DNA of 64,000 bases from Pseudanabaena sp. ABRG5-3 (GCF_003967015.1 NZ_AP017560.1:2046001-2110000), one strand, 5' to 3'. Numbered from the stretch's first letter, positions 19,189 to 29,546 are shown. Notes: generated from the letters alone by a model not told the origin. Numbers and translations: made by a program.

Positions 19189-19360
19189 TTAGAATAGGCT
19201 ACCTTTTATAAGCAAAAAAGCTTGAATATCTACAAAAATAATATCTAGATAATTGCGAGGAGCCTCATCTATACTCCAACCTTGATCAAACAGTATCGAT
19301 AATTAATTCAACAGCGAGATGATTACTTTTGATTATGGGCTTAACTAAGACTTTAAAGTT
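19189..19360 (-). pseudogene. Remnant of a DUF433 antitoxin-like gene
   Basis: Reading the minus strand from about 19360, one frame gives VKPIIKSNHLAVELIIDTV then a stop. The next frame continues DQGWSIDEAPRNYLDI. Joined by one frameshift these match the DUF433 pattern GKPxIxGTRLAVELIIDxLxxGWSxxxxxxNYP. The Gly-Thr-Arg of the family is lost (SNH here). It is a decayed gene, possibly from a lost toxin-antitoxin pair. Confidence 0.5.
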
Positions 19361-19537
19361 AAGCCTAATTATATTCAGTCCATAGGAGCATTTGGTTTAA
19401 GCTACTGACTGCATTTTCTAATTTGTAGACTTGTAGTAATCCAAATAAATATAGTAATCCAATAATCATGTATTTTTATCGTAAATCCCACTTTGCAATC
19501 AGATTGCTATGGACTTAGAGATAATCTTTACAGACTA

Positions 19538-19699
19538 TTATTTTAATCTTGAGGTAAGTTTGTCGTCATTCTGAATTTTTTCATCTAAGTGGATCATTGG
19601 ACTAGACATAACAACCAATTTAAAATCCTCCCAAAAATCCTTCATCTGTTCGGTAGCGCACCAATTAGCATCATGCGCTACATCATGAATGATCGCCAT
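19538..19699 (-). CDS. Possible small ORF or gene fragment (53 aa)
   Basis: An ATG at 19699 opens 53 codons with protein-like composition (MAIIHDVAHDANWCATEQM, KDFWEDFKLVVMSSPMIHLD). The frame stays open nine codons upstream of the ATG to a TAG, with no obvious ribosome site. It resembles the end of a larger decayed gene next to the DUF433 remnant rather than an intact gene. It ends close to where the carB promoter must begin. Confidence 0.3.
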   Translation of the reverse strand: MAIIHDVAHDANWCATEQMKDFWEDFKLVVMSSPMIHLDEKIQNDDKLTSRLK

Positions 19700-19745
19700 G
19701 AGGCTATAAAATGTATTGCGAGTTACCTAAGAAATACAAGATTAT

Positions 19746-22700
19746 ATGCCCCGCCGTAATGACATCCAAAAGATTTTGTTGATTGGGGCTGGTCCGATCG
19801 TGATCGGGCAAGCCTGCGAATTTGACTATTCGGGAACCCAAGCCTGTAAGGTTCTACGGGACGAGGGCTATTACGTGATCCTAGTTAACTCCAATCCCGC
19901 TACGATCATGACCGATCCCGCCACAGCCGATCGCACCTATATTGAGCCAATTACCCCCGAAGTTGTTGCCCAAATTATTGAAAAAGAAAGACCTGATGCA
20001 CTACTCCCCACAATGGGTGGACAGACAGCGCTAAATACTGCCGTAGCCCTCGCTAAGAATGGTGTTTTAGAAAAGTATGGCGTTGAACTAATCGGTGCAA
20101 AACTAGACGCGATCGAAATGGCAGAGGATCGCAAACTGTTTAAAGAGGCGATGGAACGGATCGGCGTTGCCATGTGTCCATCTGGCTTAGGGACGACCAT
20201 GGAAGAATCCCGTACGATCGCCCAAGAAATCGGTACTTATCCCCTAATCATTCGTCCTGCCTTCACAATGGGCGGTACGGGCGGCGGGATCGCCTACAAC
20301 CAAGAGGAGTTTGAAGAAATTTGTGCCTCTGGTCTCGAAGCAAGCCCTGTGTCGCAAATCCTAATCGAGCGATCGCTAATTGGTTGGAAAGAGTACGAGC
20401 TAGAGGTGATGCGCGATCTCGCCGATAACGTGGTGATCATTTGCAGCATTGAAAATATTGATCCGATGGGTATCCATACGGGTGACTCGATTACGGTTGC
20501 ACCTGCTCAAACCCTGACGGATAAGGAATATCAGCGTCTACGGGACTACGCAATTAAGATCATTCGCGAGATCGGTGTTGAAACTGGCGGCTCGAATATC
20601 CAATTCTCGATCAATCCTGAAAATGGCGAAGTGGTCGTCATCGAGATGAATCCTCGCGTTTCTCGCAGTTCCGCCCTCGCATCGAAAGCTACAGGTTTCC
20701 CGATCGCTAAATTTGCGGCGAAATTAGCGGTCGGCTACACCCTTGATGAAATCTCTAACGATATCACCAAGAAAACCCCTGCAAGTTTCGAGCCTACCAT
20801 CGATTATGTCGTTACCAAAATTCCGCGCTTTGCCTTCGAGAAATTCCCTGGATCTGAGCCAATTCTCACCACTCAAATGAAATCTGTCGGTGAAGCAATG
20901 GCAATCGGTCGCACCTTCCAAGAGTCATTCCAAAAAGCTTTGCGATCACTGGAAGTTGGTCGCTTTGGCTTTGGTGGTGATCGCGAAGAGACTCTGCCCG
21001 ATCTCGACAAAATTAAATATAGTCTGCGGACTCCTAACCCTGATCGCATTTTCTCGATCCGTGACGGATTCCTCTCAGGGCTATCAGTTCAAGCCATTTT
21101 TGAGTTAACCAATATCGATCCTTGGTTCCTCCAAAAAATGCGTGAGATTACCGATGTAGAACTCTCGATCAAGGGTCGGAAGCTGGACAGCATTCTCAAT
21201 GATGAGATGCTGGAAACGAAACGTCTGGGCTTTAGCGATCGCCAAATCGCCTATCTCACAGGCACAAACGAGGATGCAGTGCGTACCTATCGCAAATCCC
21301 TTGGGGTCATTCCCTCTTACAAAACCGTTGATACCTGTGCTGCTGAGTTTGAAGCCCTCACTCCCTATCACTACTCCACCTACGAAGAAGAATCGGAAGT
21401 TTTACCTTCGACTAAGCGCAAGGTGATGATTCTCGGTGGCGGTCCAAATCGGATTGGACAGGGGATTGAATTTGACTACTGTTGTTGTCATGCCAGCTAT
21501 GCCTTACGCGCCGCAGGTTTTGAGACGATCATGGTTAACTCTAATCCTGAAACCGTTTCCACGGATTACGACACTAGCGATCGCCTCTATTTCGAGCCAT
21601 TGACTCGCGAAGATGTGCTGAACATCATCGAAGCGGAAAATCCTGAAGGTGTGATCATTCAGTTTGGTGGACAAACGCCCCTCAAGCTTTCTGTGCCACT
21701 TTTGCGCTATTTAGAAGAGAATAATTCTACAACTAAGATTTGGGGAACTTCTCCCGATTCTATTGATACTGCCGAGGATCGGGAACGCTTTGAGGCAATC
21801 TGCCAAAAGTTGGGAATCTTGCAACCTAATAATGGCTTAGCCCGTTCCGAGGAAGAAGCGATCGCTGTGGCTCAGCGCGTCAGCTATCCCGTCGTCGTGC
21901 GTCCTAGCTATGTTCTGGGTGGTCGCGGGATGGAAGTGGTTTACTCCGATGCCGAGCTTGAAGACTATATGCGTCGTGCGATTATCATCGAGCCTGAACA
22001 CCCCGTACTCATCGACCAATTCCTTGAAGGTGCGATCGAGGTGGATGTGGATGCGATCGCCGATCAACTTGGTAATGTCACCATCGGCGGGATCATGGAG
22101 CATATTGAAGAGGCAGGAATTCACTCAGGTGACTCCGCTTGTTCTATCCCCACATTCTCCTTACCACCAGAAGTTCTCAAGACGATTCGAGAATGGACAA
22201 TTAGCCTCGCTAAAGCTCTAAACGTAATTGGCTTGATGAATATTCAATATGCGGTGCAGTTGAATAATAGCAATCCTAAGGCAAGCAAGGTCTTTATTCT
22301 TGAAGCCAATCCTCGTGCTTCACGCACCGTTCCCTATGTCAGTAAAGCAATTAACGTTCCCCTCGTGAACTATGCTTCGCGCATTATGTCTGGTGCAACT
22401 CTTGCCGAACTAGGTTTAACGGAAGAGGTAATTCCCAAGCATATCTCGATCAAGGAAGCGGTGCTACCCTTTGCCAAGTTTGCAGGAACCGATACGATTT
22501 TGGGCCCTGAAATGCGATCAACGGGCGAAGTTATGGGTATTGACACCGAGTTTGGTCGGGCCTTTGCGAAAGCACAAATTGCCGCAGGAACGCATTTACC
22601 ACTAGAGGGAACTGTATTTCTCTCAGTCAACGATCGCGATAAAAGCGGTATTCCTGCCGTCGCCGAAGCCTTTGTTGAGCTTGGATTTAAAATCGTGGCA

Positions 22701-22997
22701 ACTGAAGGAACCTATAAAATCCTCCGTCGCAACAATATCGAATCAAAGCAGGTTCTCAAAGTCCATGAAGGTCGTCCCCACATTGGCGACTCAATGAAAA
22801 ATGGTCAAATTCAATTGATCGTTAATTCACCGAGCGGTGAGGAGGCAAAAACCGATGGCAAGATGATTCGCCGCACGGCTTTAGCCTACAAAATCCCTGT
22901 AATTACCACCCTTGCAGGGGCAAAAGCAGCGATCGCTGCCATTCGTTCTCTCCAATCTGGAGCAATTTCTGTAACCGCACTTCAAGATTATGCTTAG
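19746..22997 (+). CDS. carB: Carbamoyl-phosphate synthase large subunit
   Basis: 1083 aa, normal length. Two homologous ATP-grasp halves are visible. The first begins [22 protein letters not shown] with [12 protein letters not shown] and [20 protein letters not shown]. The second begins [22 protein letters not shown] with [15 protein letters not shown] and [16 protein letters not shown]. The allosteric MGS-like domain forms the last 140 residues. With CarA (not in the window) it makes carbamoyl phosphate for arginine and pyrimidine synthesis. Confidence 0.97.
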   Translation: MPRRNDIQKILLIGAGPIVIGQACEFDYSGTQACKVLRDEGYYVILVNSNPATIMTDPATADRTYIEPITPEVVAQIIEKERPDALLPTMGGQTALNTAVALAKNGVLEKYGVELIGAKLDAIEMAEDRKLFKEAMERIGVAMCPSGLGTTMEESRTIAQEIGTYPLIIRPAFTMGGTGGGIAYNQEEFEEICASGLEASPVSQILIERSLIGWKEYELEVMRDLADNVVIICSIENIDPMGIHTGDSITVAPAQTLTDKEYQRLRDYAIKIIREIGVETGGSNIQFSINPENGEVVVIEMNPRVSRSSALASKATGFPIAKFAAKLAVGYTLDEISNDITKKTPASFEPTIDYVVTKIPRFAFEKFPGSEPILTTQMKSVGEAMAIGRTFQESFQKALRSLEVGRFGFGGDREETLPDLDKIKYSLRTPNPDRIFSIRDGFLSGLSVQAIFELTNIDPWFLQKMREITDVELSIKGRKLDSILNDEMLETKRLGFSDRQIAYLTGTNEDAVRTYRKSLGVIPSYKTVDTCAAEFEALTPYHYSTYEEESEVLPSTKRKVMILGGGPNRIGQGIEFDYCCCHASYALRAAGFETIMVNSNPETVSTDYDTSDRLYFEPLTREDVLNIIEAENPEGVIIQFGGQTPLKLSVPLLRYLEENNSTTKIWGTSPDSIDTAEDRERFEAICQKLGILQPNNGLARSEEEAIAVAQRVSYPVVVRPSYVLGGRGMEVVYSDAELEDYMRRAIIIEPEHPVLIDQFLEGAIEVDVDAIADQLGNVTIGGIMEHIEEAGIHSGDSACSIPTFSLPPEVLKTIREWTISLAKALNVIGLMNIQYAVQLNNSNPKASKVFILEANPRASRTVPYVSKAINVPLVNYASRIMSGATLAELGLTEEVIPKHISIKEAVLPFAKFAGTDTILGPEMRSTGEVMGIDTEFGRAFAKAQIAAGTHLPLEGTVFLSVNDRDKSGIPAVAEAFVELGFKIVATEGTYKILRRNNIESKQVLKVHEGRPHIGDSMKNGQIQLIVNSPSGEEAKTDGKMIRRTALAYKIPVITTLAGAKAAIAAIRSLQSGAISVTALQDYA

Positions 22998-23000
22998 AAG

Positions 23001-23065
23001 ATAACGGACGGCGCTTTGCGTCGTCCGTTATTATGCTGAGCGACGCAAAGCATCGCTCAGCATAA
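23001..23065. terminator. Two back-to-back hairpins between carB and glcF
   Basis: First stem ATAACGGACG...CGTCCGTTAT (23001-23031), second TTATGCTGAGCGA...TCGCTCAGCATAA (23031-23065). They share the apex type GCAAAGC/GCTTTGC, separate convergent genes and probably terminate both. Confidence 0.6.
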
Positions 23066-23082
23066 GCTGTAGATATTTAGGA

Positions 23083-24462
23083 CTATCGAATTTTTTTGCC
23101 GCGAATAGAATAATCTAAAAGTTCCATTGGGTGCATCAATAAAACATTTTTATTCTGCAACTTCAAATGCTTACGAATTTGGGTAATACATCCCACATTC
23201 GCTGAAGCAATTACTTCTGCGCCAGTATCCGTGAGATTGGTTACCTTCATTTCGCCCAACTCATGACCCACTTCTGGTTGCAAAATATTATAAATTCCTG
23301 CACTACCACAACAAAGAGAAGCATCAATAGATTCCCTTAACTGGACATTGGGAATCTGACGCAATAGGCGGCGAGGTTCAAGGCTGATTTTTTGTCCATG
23401 CAGCATGTGGCAAGCATCTTGATAAGCGATCGCTAAAGGTGCATCTTGTAACGGTGATAACTTTGCCGTCAAACCAACATTATCTAGAAACTCCTGCACA
23501 TCCTTAACTTGACCAGAGAATGCTTGCGCTTTTTCGGCATAGTGAGGATCATTTTTGAGAATATGTCCGTATTCCTTCAGTGTATGTCCACAACCTGATG
23601 CGTTAATTAACACTGCATCCAAATTCAAATCTGCAAATACATCGATAGTTTGTTTCGCTAATTCTAGGGTTTGTGTCTCCTGTCCTTGGTGATGGGACAA
23701 AGCACCACAACAACCTTGCAGTTTAGGAATCACAACTTCGCAACCATTGGCAGTTAATACGCGAACCGTCGCATTATTCACCTCTGGCAAAAATACACGC
23801 TGTACACAGCCTAAAATCATGCCTACGCGATAGCGCTTTTCTCCCTTTGCAGGAATTATTTCGGGCAAATTATCTTTAAAAGCATCGGCGGTTAGTTCTG
23901 GTAATACCGACTCCATAGCGGCAACTTGCTCAGGCAGAAACTTCTCTAGCCAACCCGTCGATCGCAATAGTTTTTGTACACCTAATTTCTGATAAGCCAG
24001 TAGGGGGGCAAGCAGAACGCGGAGACGATTGGGGTAGGGGAATGTGGCAAAGATAAACTTCCGTAATAATTGCTCAGGTAGCGATCGCGGATAATTTCTA
24101 TCGACTTGGGCGCGAGTTGCCTCAATGAGTTGATCATACTGCACACCAGAGGGGCAAGTGGTCACACAGGCTAAGCAACCTAAACAAGTATCAAAATGCT
24201 GCGCGATCGCTGGGGATAGAGGAATATCGCCTTCATTAATTCCATCCATCAAATAGATTCTACCCCTTGGGGAATCCGTCTCTTTGCCAATCACTCTGTA
24301 GCTAGGACAAGTGGACAGGCAGAAGCCACAATGCACACAAGCATCAATTAATTCAGGGCTTGGAGGATTTTTGCTGTCAAAGGTTTCAGAAAAAATTGAA
24401 TTAGGTGAATTAGTCAAATTTGTGGCTATATTGTCAGAATTAGGCTTGTCAGAAACTTGCAT
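23083..24462 (-). CDS. glcF: Glycolate dehydrogenase iron-sulfur subunit
   Basis: 459 aa. Two 4Fe-4S motifs lie near the N-terminus: CVHCGFCLSTCP (Cys42, 45, 48, 52) and CLGCLACVTTCP (Cys93, 96, 99, 103). Two CCG-type domains follow, containing CCGALSHHQG and CCGSAG. It passes electrons from the flavin subunits during oxidation of photorespiratory glycolate to glyoxylate. It lies 47 bp behind glcE on the same strand. The FAD/glycolate subunit glcD is not in this window. Confidence 0.9.
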   Translation of the reverse strand: MQVSDKPNSDNIATNLTNSPNSIFSETFDSKNPPSPELIDACVHCGFCLSTCPSYRVIGKETDSPRGRIYLMDGINEGDIPLSPAIAQHFDTCLGCLACVTTCPSGVQYDQLIEATRAQVDRNYPRSLPEQLLRKFIFATFPYPNRLRVLLAPLLAYQKLGVQKLLRSTGWLEKFLPEQVAAMESVLPELTADAFKDNLPEIIPAKGEKRYRVGMILGCVQRVFLPEVNNATVRVLTANGCEVVIPKLQGCCGALSHHQGQETQTLELAKQTIDVFADLNLDAVLINASGCGHTLKEYGHILKNDPHYAEKAQAFSGQVKDVQEFLDNVGLTAKLSPLQDAPLAIAYQDACHMLHGQKISLEPRRLLRQIPNVQLRESIDASLCCGSAGIYNILQPEVGHELGEMKVTNLTDTGAEVIASANVGCITQIRKHLKLQNKNVLLMHPMELLDYSIRGKKIR

Positions 24463-24509
24463 ATGGATAGTTAGTGATGAAAAAACTGATTAGAGAATTG
24501 TGATTAATG

Positions 24510-25901
24510 TCAAAAAAGTCGCGCAGGGCTGAATAATCCTCTGGGATCAAACTGTTGTTGAATTTTAACCATCAGGTCGCGAGCATTGCCTCTATATCCC
24601 CAAACATCACTCAAAATACTGTTAAATTTCAAATTTTGAGGTGCTTCGAGAATCGTCAAAAATCCACTCTGAGATTCTGCAATAGTTCTGACTTGTGCTA
24701 GCTGTTCATCTATATCTTGTCCATTTTCTACTCGCAACAGTCCTAAACCGCTACCAGCATGAATTTGGAGATAACATTCTTGATTGCTAAAAATTTTTTC
24801 GCATTGCTCAACTAGCGACACACTAGACGATGGCAAGATACCTAGTTTACAAACAACATGATTACTTACTGATTGTGCCGAATTACGAAGTTCACTTTGC
24901 CAAATTAGATTATTTAGTGATCGCCAAAAATTAGAAATTTCATCGATAATCTGAACTTGTAGATTCAATGCTTTGGCAAGAGATGCAATGCGATCGCCTT
25001 GTTCGATCACACTAACTTTCAGGCTTGAGAATTGCACCACTAATCCAACACCTTCTCCTAAACCTAATTTCGTAATTACTGAAGCTGATAACAAATCGCA
25101 AACTGTTGGAGTCAATACGGATTTACTAATTTGCTGCTGCAATTGGGCGATCGCGACTGCTTCACCCGTTACTAAAGCAATTTGTGTAAATTCTGGTAAG
25201 GGATAGAGTCTAAAGGTAATCGTTGAGGCAATGCCCAATGTGCCATAGGAACCTGTTAATAATTTCATCAGGTCATAGCCAGCCACATTTTTTACGACGC
25301 GCCCCCCTGCCTTTACCACTTCCCCATCGGAGCGTACAAACTCAAGACCCAAGCACATATCACGCACACTGTTATAACGATGCCGTAAGGAACCTGCACT
25401 ACCCGTTGCTAAAATCCCCCCAATCGTCGCATCTGTCTCATAGGGTGGATCGATCGCTAAAAATTGTCCTTCCTTCGCTAAGATTGCTTGTAAATCCTGA
25501 TATTTCACTCCCGCTTGCACCGTCACCGTCAGATCGCCCACACAATGCTCAATGACTTGATTTAACTGCGCTGTACTGATCACCACATCAGCTCGATTGA
25601 CCAAACCACCCCAGTCTAATTTTGTGGCACTGCCGCAAGGTAATACTCGTAATCGATGTTCATAGGCTAAGGCGATCGCCTGAGATAGCTCATCAATACT
25701 TTGGGGATAAATTACACAGGCAGGCGGGAGGCTATCAGGTGTAAGACTCTGCACGATTCGATCATGCAAATGGGATTTGAGGCTAGCAAAAGCGATAACT
25801 TGATCATTTCCCAAAAGCTCTGTAAACAGTGCAACCAATTGATTATCTGTAAGTCTCACAAGGTTAATATCCGTACATACACATCCCAGTTTAGTTGGCA
25901 C
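24510..25901 (-). CDS. glcE: Glycolate dehydrogenase FAD-binding subunit
   Basis: 463 aa. A PCMH-type FAD-binding domain is visible: IYPQSIDELSQAIALAYEHRLRVLPCGSATKLDWGG, then TVQAGVKYQDLQAIL, the ATIGGILATGSAGSLRHRYN segment and KNVAGYDLMKLLTGSYGTLG. These match GlcE-type, shorter relatives of GlcD. The C-terminus ends FDPRGLFSPARLF, typical of the family. It forms an operon with the downstream glcF. Confidence 0.87.
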   Translation of the reverse strand: MPTKLGCVCTDINLVRLTDNQLVALFTELLGNDQVIAFASLKSHLHDRIVQSLTPDSLPPACVIYPQSIDELSQAIALAYEHRLRVLPCGSATKLDWGGLVNRADVVISTAQLNQVIEHCVGDLTVTVQAGVKYQDLQAILAKEGQFLAIDPPYETDATIGGILATGSAGSLRHRYNSVRDMCLGLEFVRSDGEVVKAGGRVVKNVAGYDLMKLLTGSYGTLGIASTITFRLYPLPEFTQIALVTGEAVAIAQLQQQISKSVLTPTVCDLLSASVITKLGLGEGVGLVVQFSSLKVSVIEQGDRIASLAKALNLQVQIIDEISNFWRSLNNLIWQSELRNSAQSVSNHVVCKLGILPSSSVSLVEQCEKIFSNQECYLQIHAGSGLGLLRVENGQDIDEQLAQVRTIAESQSGFLTILEAPQNLKFNSILSDVWGYRGNARDLMVKIQQQFDPRGLFSPARLF

Positions 25902-25934
25902 TTTGCACCAGCTAAAATATTTTTAAAATAAACT

Positions 25935-27635
25935 TTAAAATAAGCGCTTACTACCATCAGGGCGAATTGTCCCCCAATTAGTTTTTGCCTGAGCTAGCTG
26001 CTCATCGGAGATTTTTGCCCCCTTTAAATCTGCTCCACAAAGATTTGTGCCATTGAGATTTGCTTGGCTAAGATAGGCTCCCTTTAAGTTTGCCCCGCTT
26101 AGATTTGCTCCCGATAAGTCAGCTTTGCTCATATAGGCTGATTGTAAATTAGCTTCACGCAGATCCGCCAAGATCATCGAAGCACTACCAAGATCCGACT
26201 TAATCAAGATGGCACGTTGCATTTTTGCTTCTCGTAAATTCGCACTATTGAGTTTTGCCTGAGATAGGTTTGCGCCTTGGAAGCTTGCACCTACTAAATC
26301 GCTATGGCAAAAATCTGCCTCAACTAACTTGGATCGGCTCATTACAATCCCTGAAAGGGTTGCACTACCAAAGGCAGCCTTAGAATAGTCTTGGTTTGCA
26401 AAGTTACGTTTGCCTTGACTATATTCAACAATGACTTTGCGTCCACCTTTGAGTTCACCACTGAGACGACTAGCACGGGTATTGCCTGCTGTGAGCATAC
26501 CGCTATTATCCCATTGCGTTCCCTGTGTGCCACTGCCGTACTTTGGTGTTTGAATACGCGAGTTGGGCATTGGTGTGTTAGCAGCCCTCATACTTACCGA
26601 TGAGGGCGCAGACGACACATTGTTAGTAACCACTGGAGCAACAGTTTTTGGCGCTTCTTCGGTGATACCACCAGATTCCAATGCTTTCAATGCTTCTTCA
26701 GCAGAGCGGAAACGTTGAGATACTGATTGTTGCAGCAGTTTCTCAAACACAAATCTCATGCGATCGCTGAGTTTAACTTGAGATTTCCAATTAATCTCTC
26801 CTGTATAAGGATCATGGGGTAAGTCCTTAGGCGATCGCCCTGTCATTAAGTACAGACAACTCATCGCTGTCGCATACAAATCACTAGAATAGACAGGACG
26901 CATTGCCATCTGTTCTGGTGGCGCAAACCCTGGAGTCCCGATCGCAAAATTGGTTAATAAGCCACTGGGATCATCATCTGCGGAAGGTTTATTTAGTTGG
27001 CTAGACACTGCACCAAAGTCAATTAGCACCAACTGACCATCCTGTTTGCGACGCATTATATTGGCAGGCTTAATGTCACGGTGGATTACTCCATTTTGGT
27101 GCATGAAACCAAGGGCTGGAAAAATTTCTGCAAGCACTTTCCGAATTTCAATTTCGCTAAAGGCTCCACGACGTTCAAATTCTTGTTTTAAAGTTTCCCC
27201 ATCGACAAATTCTTGAACTAGGTAAAAATTACCATCTTCTTCAAAATAATCTAGTAAACGGGGGATTTGGGGATGACTACCGATCTTGCCAAGGGTATAG
27301 GCTTCACGCTCAAATAATTCCCTTGCCATTTTCATCACACTAGGGGATTGGGTATTTGGACGTAATTGCTTGACTACACAGGAGGGAAATCCAGGAAGTC
27401 CTTCGTCGGCAGCAAGAAATGTTGCGCCAAATCCACCCTTACCCAGTGGACGACTTGCTCGATAACGATTTCGCAGCTTTAAATTAGAACCACAGGTCGC
27501 GCAATTAGGAGCGAATGGTTCATTATTTGGATTAGCACAGTTCGGATTAACGCAATAACTCACGGTTGATCGAAAGCCCAAGTGATGGTTGATCAAATAA
27601 ATCTGTAAGGCTTTAACGACATTTTGCTTTGTCAT
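25935..27635 (-). CDS. spkB: Ser/Thr protein kinase with pentapeptide repeats (SpkB type)
   Basis: 566 aa from the ATG at 27635, which has AAGG just upstream. An in-frame GTG at 27563 would give the usual family start (M)SYCVNPNC and 542 aa, so the true start is open. An N-terminal Cys4 motif (CVNPNCANPNN...CATC) precedes the kinase: glycine loop LGKGGFGATF, VVKQL lysine, catalytic HRDIKPANI and LIDFGAVS. After a Ser/Pro linker, about 28 pentapeptide-like repeats (A-D/N-L-x-x) form a right-handed beta helix to the C-terminus. Synechocystis SpkB has this layout and acts in motility and oxidative-stress signalling. Confidence 0.87.
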   Translation of the reverse strand: MTKQNVVKALQIYLINHHLGFRSTVSYCVNPNCANPNNEPFAPNCATCGSNLKLRNRYRASRPLGKGGFGATFLAADEGLPGFPSCVVKQLRPNTQSPSVMKMARELFEREAYTLGKIGSHPQIPRLLDYFEEDGNFYLVQEFVDGETLKQEFERRGAFSEIEIRKVLAEIFPALGFMHQNGVIHRDIKPANIMRRKQDGQLVLIDFGAVSSQLNKPSADDDPSGLLTNFAIGTPGFAPPEQMAMRPVYSSDLYATAMSCLYLMTGRSPKDLPHDPYTGEINWKSQVKLSDRMRFVFEKLLQQSVSQRFRSAEEALKALESGGITEEAPKTVAPVVTNNVSSAPSSVSMRAANTPMPNSRIQTPKYGSGTQGTQWDNSGMLTAGNTRASRLSGELKGGRKVIVEYSQGKRNFANQDYSKAAFGSATLSGIVMSRSKLVEADFCHSDLVGASFQGANLSQAKLNSANLREAKMQRAILIKSDLGSASMILADLREANLQSAYMSKADLSGANLSGANLKGAYLSQANLNGTNLCGADLKGAKISDEQLAQAKTNWGTIRPDGSKRLF

Positions 27636-27894
27636 TTACCTTACATAGACTTCTAGCTTAAATCAATTTTAAAGATTCTTTCAAAGATTCTATAGCAATA
27701 ATTCATGATTTGGAGCTTTGAAGGCGGCTATTGCCATATACCAATGGTATAACCATCACAAATCTTTAGGATTAATTTAAGTAGATGTCTGGAAAATCAA
27801 ACAAATAGATTTAGTAAATCTCGGTAAATGCCAATAATGAAATGTCAAAGATAGAGCTAAGCCACAAACTTGAGATTAACTCTAGCAAATAAAT

Positions 27895-28638
27895 TTAAAA
27901 ATCGTCAGTATCGGAAATTTCAGTATTTGGATAGGATGGACGAGTTGATGGTCTACGTCTGCGTCCAGATGTAACATTGTCCTTGCTAGATGGCTCGCTA
28001 TTGGTAAAACCATCAGTTTCACTATTGCGATTTCTAGGACGGTCGCCATTGGCATTATCACCACTAGGACGTGGACGACGCTTGGGACTTACAGGACGAA
28101 TATCGCTTTCGTCGATATCAATAACCGAATCGCTACTACTATTACCAGTACTCCGTTTAGGGCGACGTGACCGACGCTCATCGGTAGTATCTCCCCTAAG
28201 TTCACTGGCTTCTGCACTATTGGAGATAGAACCACGCATCCGTCGTGCAGAATCGCGATCACGACGGGGAGCAATTTCGCGAGTGGGATCAATTTCCACT
28301 CGATAGTCAGATCCAATGGGTTCTTCGTCATCAACCAATGGGCTGGATGGCGCTCTACGTGCCTGATTAGCTAAAGCTTGACGCAGTACTAAAGATTCCA
28401 CTGCGAACCAACCAGCAAATCCGACTACCAGAACCTGTGCTAGCTGAGTAGTAATTTCCATCCGAAAATTAAAAGCTAGCAGAATAATCCCATAAACCAA
28501 AGCGATCGCTGAGAAAAATATGTCATGGTCGCGGGCTAATTCGGGTCGAAAATTTCGCACAAAATATAAACCCACACCTCCTAAAGCGGCAACGATTGCC
28601 AAAAGAATCATTAGCGGGTTGCCACCGATGTTGATCAT
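27895..28638 (-). CDS. ycf66: Ycf66 family protein
   Basis: 247 aa. The first 95 residues form three hydrophobic segments (LMILLAIVAALGGVGLYFVRNFRPELARDHD, then a second and third span ending FAVESLVLRQALANQ), the Ycf66 membrane domain found in cyanobacteria and some plastids. The remaining 150 residues are a polar tail rich in Arg, Ser and Asp. Function is unknown; the association with psbX suggests the thylakoid. Confidence 0.82.
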   Translation of the reverse strand: MINIGGNPLMILLAIVAALGGVGLYFVRNFRPELARDHDIFFSAIALVYGIILLAFNFRMEITTQLAQVLVVGFAGWFAVESLVLRQALANQARRAPSSPLVDDEEPIGSDYRVEIDPTREIAPRRDRDSARRMRGSISNSAEASELRGDTTDERRSRRPKRSTGNSSSDSVIDIDESDIRPVSPKRRPRPSGDNANGDRPRNRNSETDGFTNSEPSSKDNVTSGRRRRPSTRPSYPNTEISDTDDF

Positions 28639-28709
28639 GGTTCTATATTTCTCCTAAAGAATTGCTTTTTTTATGGCTATTTGGGTCGCTATTTTCCCAC
28701 CAAACTAAT

Positions 28710-28814
28710 ACCAACTCTCAAAGTGGCATTGCTATTTTGAGAATCTAAAAACCTTAAATGTTTTGTTGTTAGTTCTTTAAAATGCGGTTACAGCTCAAAG
28801 AGTTGGAATCAATA
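28710..28814. repeat. Possible inverted-repeat element upstream of ycf66
   Basis: ATACCAACTCTCAAAG at the left and CTCAAAGAGTTGGAATC at the right are inverted over about 100 bp. No strong internal hairpin is seen. It may be a decayed MITE-like element. Confidence 0.3.
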
Positions 28815-28888
28815 GGCGGTGAAGTAGATAAACTTTACCACTCAGTATAGCAAGACAGCGCTATTGATCGACTGAGGTAGACTATCTC

Positions 28889-28919
28889 TAAAAAAGCCCC
28901 GCAAAGCGAGGCTTTTTTT
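28889..28919 (-). terminator. psbX terminator
   Basis: AAAAAAGCC-CCGC-AAA-GCGA-GGCTTTTTT, a stem with one mismatch and a long T-run, directly after the psbX stop on the minus strand. Confidence 0.75.
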
Positions 28920-28935
28920 TGGTTACAAGCTTATA

Positions 28936-29055
28936 TTAACCACGACGGATAACTTTGTCCTTTTGGCTAACAACATACAATGCTGCGAAAATGAGACCAA
29001 GAACTACAGCACCTGCAACAAGGCTGCCTAGAAAGTTAGTTAAAGATTGTGTCAT
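28936..29055 (-). CDS. psbX: Photosystem II protein PsbX
   Basis: 39 aa, too short for routine ORF lists. The minus strand from 29055 reads MTQSLTNFLGSLVAGAVVL, one membrane helix, then VVSQKDKVIRRG. The MTxSLxNFL start, single transmembrane span and SQKDKV-RR end are the PsbX signature. It is a small subunit at the edge of photosystem II near cytochrome b559 and affects QB-site function. Position next to ycf66 matches other cyanobacteria. Confidence 0.88.
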   Translation of the reverse strand: MTQSLTNFLGSLVAGAVVLGLIFAALYVVSQKDKVIRRG

Positions 29056-29144
29056 ATAGGTTTGTAGGTAAAGTTGATATGTTACAGATTAAATACTTAG
29101 CACAATTTTAACATCAGGCAGCATCAGGTATCGCAACTACTCAC

Positions 29145-29234
29145 ATAGCAATCCTAAATGGTTTGTGGAAGCGCACCCCTAAAGGGGTGCGCTTCCACAA
29201 ACCCAAAAATCTACAAGTGATTTAGGACTGCTAT
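29145..29234. repeat. MITE-like element, family 2 copy 1
   Basis: Terminal inverted repeats ATAGCAATCCTAAAT and (inverted) ATAGCAGTCCTAAAT enclose a perfect hairpin at 29162-29201 with core GGAAGCGCACCCC. Copies with the same core are at 40354 and 45765. Confidence 0.75.
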
Positions 29235-29248
29235 ATACCAATATTGCG

Positions 29249-29345
29249 GGAGCATCTCACTTTGGCGTAGTCCCAATTTTCCTAAGCCTAGAACAAGGGG
29301 CTTAAGCCCCTTGTCTTTGCCAAATGTTCCAAAGTGAGATGCTCC
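29249..29345. mobile_element. 97-bp MITE with 10-bp target duplication
   Basis: Ends GGAGCATCTCACTTTGG and its inverted copy. Inside is the palindrome CAAGGGGCTTAAGCCCCTTG. CAATATTGCG occurs directly on both sides (29239-29248 and 29346-29355), a target-site duplication. It has no coding capacity, so it would be mobilised by a transposase elsewhere. Confidence 0.75.
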
Positions 29346-29386
29346 CAATATTGCGTGACGCTGGATGCTTCATCCATACTTCAATA

Positions 29387-29488
29387 AACGTGAGCTTTTG
29401 CGTCGCACAAAACACAGCACAAATGGCAGAAAATGGGAAAAATCGCTTGGCGATTCTTCCCATTTTCTGCTTTCGTCGAACTGACGTT
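29387..29488. repeat. MITE-like element, family 1 copy 3
   Basis: AACGTGAGCTTT at the left and TCGAACTGACGTT at the right are inverted ends. The internal hairpin GCAGAAAATGGGAAAAATCGC/GCGATTCTTCCCATTTTCTGC has the apex GCTTGGC. Confidence 0.65.
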
Positions 29489-29528
29489 AAATAAGTAGAA
29501 GTGCGAAGCGTCACACCTCTACTTATTT
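29489..29528 (-). terminator. Imperfect hairpin after the PsiE-like gene
   Basis: AAATAAGTAGAAGTG and CACCTCTACTTATTT-like arms with a few mismatches lie 20 bp past the stop codon of the minus-strand gene. Confidence 0.5.
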
Positions 29529-29546
29529 ACTTCTGGTTATTAAGTA

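Noticed and set aside
20890-22630. Various ORFs within carB in other frames
   Set aside because: carB is intact and conserved over the full length; these frames are shadows caused by its GC bias.
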